Shown: positions 7,952 to 15,155 of the stretch, in pieces
Position numbering within the stretch: the first letter of the stretch is position 1
Layout of the letters: each line of letters starts with the position of its first letter
From: Betaproteobacteria bacterium UBA2293
Lineage (GTDB): Bacteria; Pseudomonadota; Gammaproteobacteria; Burkholderiales; Rhodocyclaceae
Length of the DNA: 15,155 nt
Direction: 5' to 3'
Assembly (NCBI GenBank): GCA_002345845.1
Contig: DDWF01000113.1
Coordinates: 1-15,155 of the forward strand
The notes under the pieces: generated by a model
Seen by the model: the letters and a program-made list of their open reading frames with translations, nothing else
Databases searched by the model: none
Told to the model about the DNA's origin: nothing
Translations under genes and position numbers: made by a program

Positions 7952-8689
7952 TCAGACCGCCACGCCCACCTGCAACTCGTCGAACCAGTTAATGAAGCGT
8001 TCAACATCCGGGCCGGTATATATGGCACCGTGTTGCGGGCAGAGCAGGTCGATGGCCATGCCGCTGACCCGCTCGCACCAGCGGCGCTTGGCCTCGTTGG
8101 AACCCATCCAGCGTTTGTGGAAGGCTTCGGCATGGCGGATATGGTTATCGAAATTCTCGACGTACAGGCCATCCACGCCTGGCGGCAACAGGGCGGCGCC
8201 GACATCGCCGGAAAACAGCAGGCGGGCAAGCTTGTCGTAAAGATGGAAGTTTCCCGAGGAATGCAGGTAGTGCGCCGGCACCGCCTGCAGCATCAGGCCA
8301 TCGACCGGCACCTCGCAGCCCTCGTCGGGCAGGGTCACGAAGGTGTCGCCGGTACCGCCGAAATGCGGGATGAAACCGCCCCAAAGCCAGCTGACGTAGC
8401 ATTTCATCGCCGGATTGAACTCCAGCCAGAGTGATAACGACGAGCAGATGTCCGGATCCTGATGCGAGGCGAAGATGCCGCTCAGGGCCGAGGGATCGAA
8501 CTCCGCCGACAGCGCCGAAAACACCGCCGGGAAGATCTCGGCACCACCGGGATCGACGAGCAGTCCGCGATCACCGTGGGTGACCAGGTATTCGTTGGTA
8601 TCAATCAGGTAGTTTGGCTTGTCGGGGTCGCGGACAATGGCCAGCCAGCGGTGGTCGCCGTCCTGGAATATGGTCTTGGTCGTCTTCAC
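7952..8689 (-). CDS. Metallo-beta-lactamase-fold diiron protein, ODP/flavodiiron-like, without flavodoxin domain
   Basis: A 245-residue protein with the metallo-beta-lactamase fold of flavodiiron proteins but no flavodoxin domain. Metal-site motifs are in order: SHQDPD (H76, D78, D80), YLHSSGN (H143), LFSGD (D162) and CPQHG (H220). The LHxxxN and FSGDxGA context is that of the diiron oxygen-reactive group, such as the oxygen-binding diiron protein (ODP) described in Treponema chemotaxis, rather than of hydrolases. D78 replaces the glutamate of classic flavodiiron enzymes. It probably binds two irons and O2 or nitric oxide. The start is GTG at 8689, with GGAG seven bases before it; the longer in-frame reading overlaps the preceding gene. 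It lies 19 bases after the MCP-like gene, so the two are cotranscribed. A sensory role is inferred. Confidence 0.8.
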   Translation of the reverse strand: MKTTKTIFQDGDHRWLAIVRDPDKPNYLIDTNEYLVTHGDRGLLVDPGGAEIFPAVFSALSAEFDPSALSGIFASHQDPDICSSLSLWLEFNPAMKCYVSWLWGGFIPHFGGTGDTFVTLPDEGCEVPVDGLMLQAVPAHYLHSSGNFHLYDKLARLLFSGDVGAALLPPGVDGLYVENFDNHIRHAEAFHKRWMGSNEAKRRWCERVSGMAIDLLCPQHGAIYTGPDVERFINWFDELQVGVAV

Positions 8690-8708
8690 TGAACTGCTCC
8701 GGTGTACA

Positions 8709-9338
8709 TCATTTGCTGGCAAAGAAGGGCGAATGGCGCAGCGACTCGAGGGCGCCGCGAATCTCCTCGACGATGCCGTCGAATTCGGATGAAACCTGGG
8801 CCAGCGATGCGGCGAAGCTCTGCCCGTAGGCCGCTTCGATCTTCGCCGATTTGGCCAGGACACCGCCCAGCTCAACCAGTTGGAAGGCATCCTCGAGGGC
8901 CCGCTTCAGCTGTCGGCGCAAGTCGGACAGCCGCTTGGCATGGGCTGCCCGCTCGCCGGCCCGACGTTCGAGGACAGCGCTGACCAACGGCGATACCGAG
9001 CCGCCTTTGGCGAGTTCGCCAAGCAGACGGTCCTGCCGGCCATTGCGCAAAATGATCGAAACTTCGTTGACGCTGTCGTGGATCAGGGCGTTCAGCCCGC
9101 TCATGCATTCGCGCAATTCCTGGGAGAAGACGCGCAGCTCATTGGACAGCACGCCGAAACCGAGCGCCGCGGTGCCCGCCCGCTTGGCCAGGAAGATGGC
9201 ATTGAGCGCCATGATGTTGATCTTGAAGGAAACACCAACGACGCGTTTGATCTGCTCGTTGATGCTGACGATAAGCAACAGGTCGGCGCTGGCGGCGGAC
9301 GCGGTCGCGCCCACCGTCAGGGCCGTGGCTGCACTCAT
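8709..9338 (-). CDS. Small soluble MCP-like signalling protein
   Basis: A 209-residue cytosolic protein with no signal peptide or membrane helix. Residues about 38-75 (FKINIMALNAIFLAKRAG...LGFGVLSNELRVFSQEL) closely follow the hairpin tip of methyl-accepting chemotaxis proteins, which normally reads NLLALNAAIEAARAGE.GRGFAVVADEVR. The rest is helical and coiled-coil-like (RRQLKRALEDAFQLVELGGVL, QVSSEFDGIVEEIRGALESL). The usual long methylation helices, HAMP and ligand domains are missing. The glutamates of EAARAGE are replaced here (LAKRAGT). It may be a degenerate receptor tip that docks with CheA/CheW or that has been reused as a scaffold. The start overlaps the PHA synthase stop (ATGA), so translation is coupled. 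The ODP-like diiron gene follows directly, suggesting the two work together. The function is unproven. Confidence 0.72.
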   Translation of the reverse strand: MSAATALTVGATASAASADLLLIVSINEQIKRVVGVSFKINIMALNAIFLAKRAGTAALGFGVLSNELRVFSQELRECMSGLNALIHDSVNEVSIILRNGRQDRLLGELAKGGSVSPLVSAVLERRAGERAAHAKRLSDLRRQLKRALEDAFQLVELGGVLAKSAKIEAAYGQSFAASLAQVSSEFDGIVEEIRGALESLRHSPFFASK

Positions 9339-11083
9339 TTCTCCAGCACGTAGCTGCCGGGTGCATCACCCAGCGCCGGGAATTTGCGATTGGCGGCCGG
9401 ATAGGCCTCGACCAGCGGGCCGCTGCGCTCGCCCAACCAGCGCGTCCAGTCTTCCCACCAGGTCCCCGGTTTCTTGTCGGCGCGGTCGAACCAGTGTTCC
9501 CAGTGCTCGTTGCGTTCCGGTTCGGCGATCCAGTAGGCACGCTTGGGCGGATTGGCCGGCGGATTGACGATGCCGAGGATGTGGCCGGAGGTGGACAACA
9601 CGAAGCGCACCGGCGCCGCGACGTTGATCTGCTTGCGGATGCGGTAGCACTGCTTCCACGGCGCGATGTGATCGTCCTCGGCGGTCACCGCGTAGAGCGG
9701 CTGGGTGATGCGATCGAGGTCGATGTCTTCGCCGGCGATGCTCAGCTTGTCGCGCTTGATCAGGTTGTTGTGCAGGTACATCTCGCGCAGGTAGTAGGAA
9801 TGCATGGCCTGCGGCATGCGCGTCGAATCCATGTTCCAGAACAGCACATCGAAAGCCGGCAGGTTCTCGCCGAGCAGGTAGCTGGTGACCCAGTAGTTCC
9901 AGATCAGGCTGTTCGAGCGCAGCATGCGGAAGGAAGCCGCCATCTCGTTGCCATCGAGATAGCCCTTCTTGGCCATCGACTCTTCCAGGGCATTGATGCA
10001 CGACTCGTCGATGAAGACGTCGATATCGCCGGGATGGGCGAAATCGGTCAGGGTGGTGAACAGCGTCCAGTGGGCGACCGGCATCTTGTCGGCGCCATAA
10101 CGCTTGTTGGCCCAGGCCATGTAGGTGGTGACCAGCGTCCCGCCGATGCAGTAGCCGACCAGATGCACCTGCGGCACCTTGCAGAACTCGCAGGCGACGC
10201 GCACCGCCTCGGCGACACCTTCCTCCAGATAGTCGTCGAAGCGGATGTCGGCCAGACTTTCGTCCGGATTCTTCCAGCTGGTGATGAATACCGAAAAACC
10301 CTGGTCGGTCAGGTACTTGACCAGACTTTTCCGCGCCGTCAGATCAAGGATGTAGAACTTGTTGATCCACGGCGTGGTGATGACGATGGGCATCGCCCGC
10401 ACCTGCTCGGTGGTCGGCGCGTAGTGGATCAGTTCGAGCAGGCGGTTGCGGAACACCACCTTGCCCGGCGTCGTCGCCAGATCCTTGCCGACGGTGAAGG
10501 CATCGGGCTCGACCATCAGGATGTTTTTCGCCTTGATGTCGCGCTGCAGGTTTTCCCAGCCCTGCTTCAGGCTCTCGCCGTTGGTTTCGACGAAGCGGCG
10601 CATGGCCGCGGGGTTGAACCAGAAGAAATTGGTCGGCGCCACCATGTTCAGCCAGTTGCGCAGCCAGAAGGCAGAACGCCGGCGCTCCTTGTCCGACAAC
10701 CCCGGGGTCTCGAAGAGCATGTCCTCGAGATGGTGGGTAAAGGCCAGGTACCACTCCTTGATGATGTCCCAGGTCGCCGAGTCGGTCCAGATCGGGTCGG
10801 CGAAACGGGCATCGTCGGCATTCGGCTTGATGACGTCGGGTGAAGCGACACCGATCGCCCGGCTCATGACGTGCGACTGGAGTGAAAAAAGGTCGGCAGA
10901 CAGCGAATTGAGCGCCCGCGACAGTTCCTGAGGGTGGAGCAGCCAGGCCATCTGCGCATTGAGCAGCGAAGTGGTCACGCCGTACGGATCGATGGCCTTG
11001 CTCACCGAATCGCCCAGGCTTTCCAGCGGGCTGTGTTCATGCATGTTGACGCTGCCGTTCCTTGCCGATGTGTTGCCGGACAT
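9335..11083 (-). CDS. phaC: Class I poly(3-hydroxyalkanoate) synthase
   Basis: A 582-residue PHA synthase, which polymerises (R)-3-hydroxyacyl-CoA into storage polyester on cytoplasmic granules. The lipase-like box is GYCIGG with nucleophile C312. D471 (AEDDHIAPW) and H501 (STSGHILG) complete the triad. The NFFWFNP and WTLFTTLTDFAHPGDIDVFIDE segments are typical, and the length fits class I, which needs no PhaE or PhaR partner. The ATG at 11083 follows AAGAGG at good spacing. No thiolase, reductase or phasin gene is beside it, so this may be an accessory copy rather than the main synthase (inference). It lies 37 bases after the RNase-like gene and overlaps the MCP-like gene by four bases, placing it inside a stress-type operon. 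Confidence 0.95.
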   Translation of the reverse strand: MSGNTSARNGSVNMHEHSPLESLGDSVSKAIDPYGVTTSLLNAQMAWLLHPQELSRALNSLSADLFSLQSHVMSRAIGVASPDVIKPNADDARFADPIWTDSATWDIIKEWYLAFTHHLEDMLFETPGLSDKERRRSAFWLRNWLNMVAPTNFFWFNPAAMRRFVETNGESLKQGWENLQRDIKAKNILMVEPDAFTVGKDLATTPGKVVFRNRLLELIHYAPTTEQVRAMPIVITTPWINKFYILDLTARKSLVKYLTDQGFSVFITSWKNPDESLADIRFDDYLEEGVAEAVRVACEFCKVPQVHLVGYCIGGTLVTTYMAWANKRYGADKMPVAHWTLFTTLTDFAHPGDIDVFIDESCINALEESMAKKGYLDGNEMAASFRMLRSNSLIWNYWVTSYLLGENLPAFDVLFWNMDSTRMPQAMHSYYLREMYLHNNLIKRDKLSIAGEDIDLDRITQPLYAVTAEDDHIAPWKQCYRIRKQINVAAPVRFVLSTSGHILGIVNPPANPPKRAYWIAEPERNEHWEHWFDRADKKPGTWWEDWTRWLGERSGPLVEAYPAANRKFPALGDAPGSYVLEK

Positions 11084-11094
11084 TTGCCTTACCT

Positions 11095-11114
11095 CTTAGC
11101 GCTATTGAGCTAAG
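11095..11114 (-). other. Small inverted repeat overlapping the phaC Shine-Dalgarno
   Basis: CTTAGC and GCTAAG (6+6) flank an 8-base loop in the 37-base gap before phaC. On the minus strand the second arm ends in the AAG of the AAGAGG ribosome-binding site. The hairpin could mildly limit phaC translation, but it is short and has no run of T, so it is not a terminator. Confidence 0.3.
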
Positions 11115-11120
11115 CCTATC

Positions 11121-12533
11121 TTACAGGCTGACGGACTCGCCGGGGAGCGGCGGACGCACCTTCGACCAGCCATGACGCTCCTTGATTGCAGCGGTGAATG
11201 CCGCCGAGGAAGCGGCTTCACCATGGACAACAAAGACCTGACGCGGCGCCTGGCGAAAACCACCCAGCCAGTCGAGCAGCGCCGCCTGGTCGGCATGGGC
11301 GGAAAGACCGCCGACGGTGGCGATGCGCGCCCGCACCGGCACCTGCTGACCGAAGATGCGGACCAGGCGCGCCCCGTCCACCAGCCGCCGACCAAGCGTG
11401 CCGGCCGCCTGGAAACCGGCGATCAGGATGCTGCACTCGCGACGCGGCAGATTCTCGCGCAGGTGGTACTTGATCCGCCCGGCCTCGCACATGCCGCTGG
11501 CGGAAATGATGACGGCGCCGCTGCGGATGTCGTTGAGCGCCTTCGAGCGCTCGACATCGGCGACGAACTCCAGCTTCATCTTCTCCGGATGCGCCTGCTG
11601 CCAGGCGATCAGCCCGCGCGTTTCAGCGTCGAGCAGTTCCTTGTGATTGAGCGTGATGCGCGTCGCCGTGTTGGCCATCGGCGAATCGACATAAACCTTC
11701 AGCGGCCGCAGGCGCTGGCTGCGCACCAGGCCGGCCAGCAGGTAGATGATCTCCTGCGTGCGGCCAACGGCGAAGGCCGGGATGATCAGATTGCCGCCGG
11801 CGGCCCAGGTCCGCTCGACGACATCGACGATCTCGTCCTCGGTTTCCGCCAGCGAACGATGGCGGCGGTCGCCGTAGGTCGATTCGATCAGCAGCACATC
11901 GGCGGTGCCGCCCGGCCGTTCCGGATCCTTCAGCACCGGCCGCTCCGGCTGGCCGAGATCGCCGGAAAAGATCAGGCGCCGGGGCTTGCCCTCGCCGTTG
12001 ACCAGCACCTCCAGCCAGGACGAACCAAGAATGTGCCCGGCATCGTGGAAACGGACGCTGACGCCGTCCGCCGGCCGCAACTCCTCACCGTAGGCGACCG
12101 GCCGTAGCAGATGCAGGGCCGCCAGCGCCTGCTCCACCGAATACAGCGGCGCCGGAATGCCGCGCTCGCCCTTGCCGCGCCGGTGCCGGTTGCGCAGTTG
12201 CCACTCGGCTTCCTTTTCCTGGATATGGGCACTGTCCGGGAGCAGCACTTCGAGCAGTTCGATGGTCGCCGGGGTAGCGTAGATCGGGCCACGATAGCCA
12301 AGCATGGCCAGCCGCGGCAGTAATCCGGAATGGTCGATATGGGCATGGGTGAGCAGGACGAAGTCGATTTTGCGGACGTCGAAGCCGAAATTCAGTGCCC
12401 GCTGGTTCTTGCTGCGCGCCTCAGGACCTCCCTGAAACATGCCGCAGTCGACCAGGAAACGAAAGCCTGCCGCCTCGACCAAGTTGCAGGAACCGGTGAC
12501 CTCGCCGGCGGCTCCGTGAAAACCCAGACGCAT
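11121..12533 (-). CDS. Beta-CASP metallo-beta-lactamase, predicted RNA-processing exonuclease
   Basis: A 470-residue cytosolic zinc hydrolase of the CPSF/TTHA0252-like beta-CASP group, which cleaves RNA. Motifs in order: LTHAHIDHSG (H63, H65, D67, H68), the FHDAGHILGSSWLEV loop, FSGDLGQPERPVL, STYGDRRH, the beta-CASP segments IIPAFAVGRTQE and SASGMCEAGRI, GGLSAHADQ and the terminal VVHGEA. The length and the N-terminus MRLGFHGAAGEVTGSC fit the family. I start it at the ATG at 12533 because GGGAGGAT lies seven bases upstream; the frame extends 18 codons further without such support. It is first in the minus-strand operon that continues with phaC, 37 bases later. It is divergent from a universal stress protein, an arrangement suggesting a stress or low-oxygen response rather than general RNA turnover (inference). 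Confidence 0.9.
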   Translation of the reverse strand: MRLGFHGAAGEVTGSCNLVEAAGFRFLVDCGMFQGGPEARSKNQRALNFGFDVRKIDFVLLTHAHIDHSGLLPRLAMLGYRGPIYATPATIELLEVLLPDSAHIQEKEAEWQLRNRHRRGKGERGIPAPLYSVEQALAALHLLRPVAYGEELRPADGVSVRFHDAGHILGSSWLEVLVNGEGKPRRLIFSGDLGQPERPVLKDPERPGGTADVLLIESTYGDRRHRSLAETEDEIVDVVERTWAAGGNLIIPAFAVGRTQEIIYLLAGLVRSQRLRPLKVYVDSPMANTATRITLNHKELLDAETRGLIAWQQAHPEKMKLEFVADVERSKALNDIRSGAVIISASGMCEAGRIKYHLRENLPRRECSILIAGFQAAGTLGRRLVDGARLVRIFGQQVPVRARIATVGGLSAHADQAALLDWLGGFRQAPRQVFVVHGEAASSAAFTAAIKERHGWSKVRPPLPGESVSL

Positions 12534-12616
12534 GTTTGAAATCCTCCCGAGTTGGCGTAGCATGGCCCTGAACAAGGCGGAAAGCAACGCCTGCAGACCG
12601 TTTCAGGAGGTAGACC

Positions 12617-13060
12617 ATGTTCAAGCACATCCTTGTTCCCACCGATGGCTCGGAGTTGTCACAGGCAACGGCACGGCGCGCCGTCGCCTTCGCCAGCGAG
12701 GCTGGCGCCAGGGTCACGGTATTTTTTGCCAAACCCGAATACCCGATTGCCTACTTCGGCGAAGGTGCATTGATCGACCCGACAACACCGGAAAAATTCG
12801 CCGAAATGGCTGACAACCAGGCCACCCAGTATCTCGGCGAAGTGCAGGCGATGTGCGCTGCCGCGGGCGTTGCCTGCGATACCTTCACCGCCACCAGCGA
12901 CGTGCCTTACGAAGCGATCATCGAGGCCGCCGAAAAATCCGGCTGCGACCTGATCTTCATGGCCTCCCACGGCCGCCGCGGAATCAGCGGCTTTCTGCTC
13001 GGCAGCGAGACCAACAAGGTATTGACCCACTCCAAGGTGCCGGTACTGGTCTATCGCTGA
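12617..13060 (+). CDS. Universal stress protein (UspA family)
   Basis: A 147-residue single-domain Usp protein. The N-terminal strand MFKHILVPTDGSELSQ carries the conserved aspartate that contacts nucleotide. The C-terminal ASHGRRGISGFLLGSETNKVLTHSKVPVLVYR contains the glycine-rich loop and GS-x-T of ATP-binding members. These cytosolic proteins are induced by starvation, oxygen limitation and other stress; the molecular action of this one is not readable. The ATG at 12617 is preceded by CAGGAGGTAG, an ideal ribosome-binding site. The gene is divergent from the beta-CASP/phaC operon across 83 bases. I find no convincing FNR-type or standard promoter in that gap. Confidence 0.93.
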   Translation: MFKHILVPTDGSELSQATARRAVAFASEAGARVTVFFAKPEYPIAYFGEGALIDPTTPEKFAEMADNQATQYLGEVQAMCAAAGVACDTFTATSDVPYEAIIEAAEKSGCDLIFMASHGRRGISGFLLGSETNKVLTHSKVPVLVYR

Positions 13061-13160
13061 TCGCCCCGTCGACCACCCAGTCGCCGTATTCCGGCAGCGC
13101 CGCCGCGCCTGCCAATAGTCTGCCGCGCGGTCAGCGGCCATCTTTTCCCGGTTCAGCAAG

Positions 13161-15155
13161 ATGCAGCACAATCGCCGCCTGTTTCGCCTGAAAAGCCGGA
13201 TCCTTGCTCCCGTCGGCATCGTCCTGCTGGCGCTCGTCGTCCTCGGCGCCCTGGTATTCAGCAATTTTCTGCAACAGCGCGAAAACCAGGAAACCGAGCG
13301 CAGCGCCCGCCAGGTAGACAACATCTGGCAGGGATTGGTCGCTGACAGCCGCAAGCACCTGGCCTGGTTCGCCGCCGATGCGGCCGCCAATGCCCGCCTG
13401 TCGGCGGCCATGGAGCGCCGCGACCGGGCGGCGCTGATCGGCGAGGCGGCGCCGATCCTGAAAGTATTGCGCCAGCAATTCGGCATCAGTCACTGGTATT
13501 TCATCACGCCCGACCGGCACACCCTGCTACGCGTCCATGAGCCTCACCGCAGCGGCGACCTCGTAGACCGCCAGACCCTTGTCGAGGCCGTCGCTACGGG
13601 GCAACCGACAAGCGGCCTGGAACTTGGCCCGCTGGCCACCTTCACGTTGCGCTACGTCCTCCCGTGGACGGTCGATGGGCGGCTGATCGGTTACATCGAG
13701 ATGGCTACCGACATCGAACATTTCGCCCGGCAGATCAGCGAGATGACGGACCTGGAAATCTTCATTGCGGTGCACAAGGAATTCACCAGCGAGCAGAACT
13801 TCATCGCCGGCAAGCGCGCCCTGGAGTTGAGCGGCGACTGGGATGCTTTCGCCAATTTCGCCCTGCTCGCCCAGACGCGTGACCGCCTGCCGGACGGCGC
13901 GGCCAGCTACTGGCAGAACAGCCTGCGCGGCAAAACCGGCATCTTCACGGCGAGTGCCGGTAACGAAGCGTGGAGCGGCAATCTTCTTCGACTGAATGAT
14001 CACGCCGGCCGCCCAGCCGCTTCACTGCTCCTCCTGCGCGACAACGCAGCGAGCCGTCAGGCCGCCTTCCGACAACTCGCCTTCCTCGTCGCCGCTGCCA
14101 GCTTGCTCGCCTTGCTGCTGTATCTGGCGCTCGCCCGCCGGCTGACGGCGATCGAACAGCAACTGGAGGTGGCCCATGCATCCCTGGCCGCCAACGAACA
14201 GCGCTTTCTCGATATTTTCTCGACCAGTTCGGACTGGTGGTTCTGGGAAATGGATGCCAACCTGCGCTTCTCGTTCTTCTCGGAGAATGCCGGCAAACTG
14301 CTCGGTTTCGATCTGGCCCGGGCGCTCGGCCGGACCCGCCGGGAGATCATGGCCGTCGTCGATGCCCGCGACCGCGCGGCAATGGAAGGCCATATCGCCG
14401 ACCTCGAGGCGCACCGCCCCTTCCACAGTTTCGAATACCGGATGGCGGTACCGGGCTGCGAAACCCAGTGGCTCAGCATCAGCGGCGTGCCGGTGATCGC
14501 GACTGACGGCAGCTTCCTCGGTTATCGCGGCGCCGCCACCAACATCACCCAGCGCAAACTGCATGAAGAAGCGGAAACCGATGCCCGCGAGGGGGCAGAA
14601 GCCAAATACACCATCGCCCGCGTCCTCCAGGACACCAGCCGACCACTCGCCGAACGCCTCACCCTGGCGCTCGAGGCCATTTTCGCCATGCGCCACCTGG
14701 TCGTCGAGCGCAAGGGCGGGGTCTTCCTGAGCGCCCCCGAAGCCGGCGAACTGCACCTGCACACCACCTGCGGCAATTTCTCCAGCCAGTTCCTCGCCGA
14801 CGAGCAACGCCTGCCGTTCGGCCGCTGCCTCTGCGGACGCGCCGCCCAGTCCGGCGAAATCATCATTTCCGATAGCTGCTTCAGCGATCACCGCCACGAA
14901 AACAGCTGGCCGGACATGACCGAGCACGGCCACTACATCGTGCCGCTGATGCTCGGCGCCGAATGTCTGGGTGTGCTTTTCCTCTACACCTCGCCGACCC
15001 CTTCGCGCTCCTCTGTCCGCCTGCAGACCCTGCAGCAGATCGGCGGCCTGTTCACCCTTGCCCTGGCCAGCGAACGGGCCATCCACACCCAGGAGGAAGC
15101 TTCGCGACGAGCCGAGGCGGCCAGCCGGGCGAAGAGCGATTTTCTGGCCAACATG
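13161..15155 (+). CDS. Membrane sensor histidine kinase with Cache-like, PAS and GAF domains (3' truncated by window)
   Basis: An open frame of 665 codons running off the window end. Helix 1 (about 14-36, ILAPVGIVLLALVVLGALVF) and helix 2 (about 306-327, LAFLVAAASLLALLLYLALA) bracket a periplasmic region of roughly 270 residues. That region resembles a double Cache sensor (GISHWYFITPDRHTLLRVHEP, LPWTVDGRLIGYIEMATDIEHF). A PAS domain follows at about 345-465, ending with the PAC motif YRGAATNITQRK. A GAF domain at about 490-645 contains RLPFGRCLCGRAAQSGEIIISD. The last residues, SRAKSDFLANM, are the approach to a HisKA H-box (normally SHEIRTP). It is therefore a phosphorelay kinase, possibly hybrid, with the phosphorylated histidine just beyond the edge. 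The ATG at 13161 has only a weak ribosome-binding site, but an in-frame stop at 13116 leaves no better start. Confidence 0.88.
   Translation, partial: MQHNRRLFRLKSRILAPVGIVLLALVVLGALVFSNFLQQRENQETERSARQVDNIWQGLVADSRKHLAWFAADAAANARLSAAMERRDRAALIGEAAPILKVLRQQFGISHWYFITPDRHTLLRVHEPHRSGDLVDRQTLVEAVATGQPTSGLELGPLATFTLRYVLPWTVDGRLIGYIEMATDIEHFARQISEMTDLEIFIAVHKEFTSEQNFIAGKRALELSGDWDAFANFALLAQTRDRLPDGAASYWQNSLRGKTGIFTASAGNEAWSGNLLRLNDHAGRPAASLLLLRDNAASRQAAFRQLAFLVAAASLLALLLYLALARRLTAIEQQLEVAHASLAANEQRFLDIFSTSSDWWFWEMDANLRFSFFSENAGKLLGFDLARALGRTRREIMAVVDARDRAAMEGHIADLEAHRPFHSFEYRMAVPGCETQWLSISGVPVIATDGSFLGYRGAATNITQRKLHEEAETDAREGAEAKYTIARVLQDTSRPLAERLTLALEAIFAMRHLVVERKGGVFLSAPEAGELHLHTTCGNFSSQFLADEQRLPFGRCLCGRAAQSGEIIISDSCFSDHRHENSWPDMTEHGHYIVPLMLGAECLGVLFLYTSPTPSRSSVRLQTLQQIGGLFTLALASERAIHTQEEASRRAEAASRAKSDFLANM

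Noticed and set aside
7942..7965. Possible terminator of the ODP-like gene (GGCG...CGCC then GGGTTTT on the minus strand)
   Set aside because: Four-bp stem overlapping the coding end; too weak. Read-through into the hemerythrin operon cannot be excluded.
9494..10843. 449-codon plus-strand open frame opposite phaC
   Set aside because: Antisense shadow; phaC on the other strand has a complete catalytic triad and family-length product.
13122..13146. Hairpin GCCGC/GCGGC followed by CATCTTTT after the universal stress gene
   Set aside because: Only a 5-bp stem with a 7-base loop and a short T run; expected by chance in GC-rich DNA, so not called a terminator.

Overview
The window is GC-rich chromosomal DNA with very little non-coding sequence. 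Protein similarity and gene content point to a respiratory betaproteobacterium, most likely a Rhodocyclales relative of Dechloromonas, Azospira or Thauera. This assignment is inferred from remembered family resemblance and was not searched. I see no rRNA, tRNA, CRISPR array, insertion sequence or phage gene. The longest stretch without a gene is 257 bases (3284-3540).

Layout, left to right. (1) 1-560, plus strand: the 3' end of an NADP-type glutamate dehydrogenase gene, then a small YdcH-family gene, closed by a strong hairpin terminator that also faces the neighbouring convergent operon. (2) 553-3283, minus strand: a four-gene operon with a PedF-type cytochrome c-550, a periplasmic solute-binding protein of the type found with PQQ alcohol dehydrogenases, a seven-bladed YVTN beta-propeller and a cytochrome b561. 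The genes are tightly packed or overlapping. This looks like the accessory and electron-transfer set of a periplasmic quinoprotein alcohol oxidation system; the dehydrogenase itself is not in the window. (3) 3541-5520, plus strand: a divergent AcoR-like sigma-54 activator. The gap between it and the cytochrome operon carries two excellent sigma-54 promoters, one facing each way.

(4) 5515-7867, minus strand: hemerythrin, DUF2249, an NnrS/heme-copper-oxidase-like membrane protein and a SirB-like membrane protein. They sit behind a perfect TTGAC-N4-GTCAA FNR/Dnr-type box, spaced as expected for class II activation. This suggests low-oxygen or nitric-oxide control. (5) 7952-12533, minus strand: a beta-CASP metallo-beta-lactamase RNase-like protein, a class I PHA synthase, a small cytosolic protein built around an MCP-like signalling hairpin, and a metallo-beta-lactamase diiron protein resembling the oxygen-binding ODP family. 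PHA synthase and the MCP-like gene overlap by four bases. (6) 12617-13060, plus strand: a divergent universal stress protein. (7) From 13161 to the window end, plus strand: a membrane sensor histidine kinase with Cache-like, PAS and GAF regions, cut at its H-box.

Taken together, the window covers periplasmic alcohol oxidation under sigma-54 control, then genes for diiron and possibly heme chemistry, carbon storage and stress, which suggest adaptation to shifting oxygen or nitric oxide. The most unusual item is the PHA synthase / MCP-hairpin / ODP-like diiron operon.
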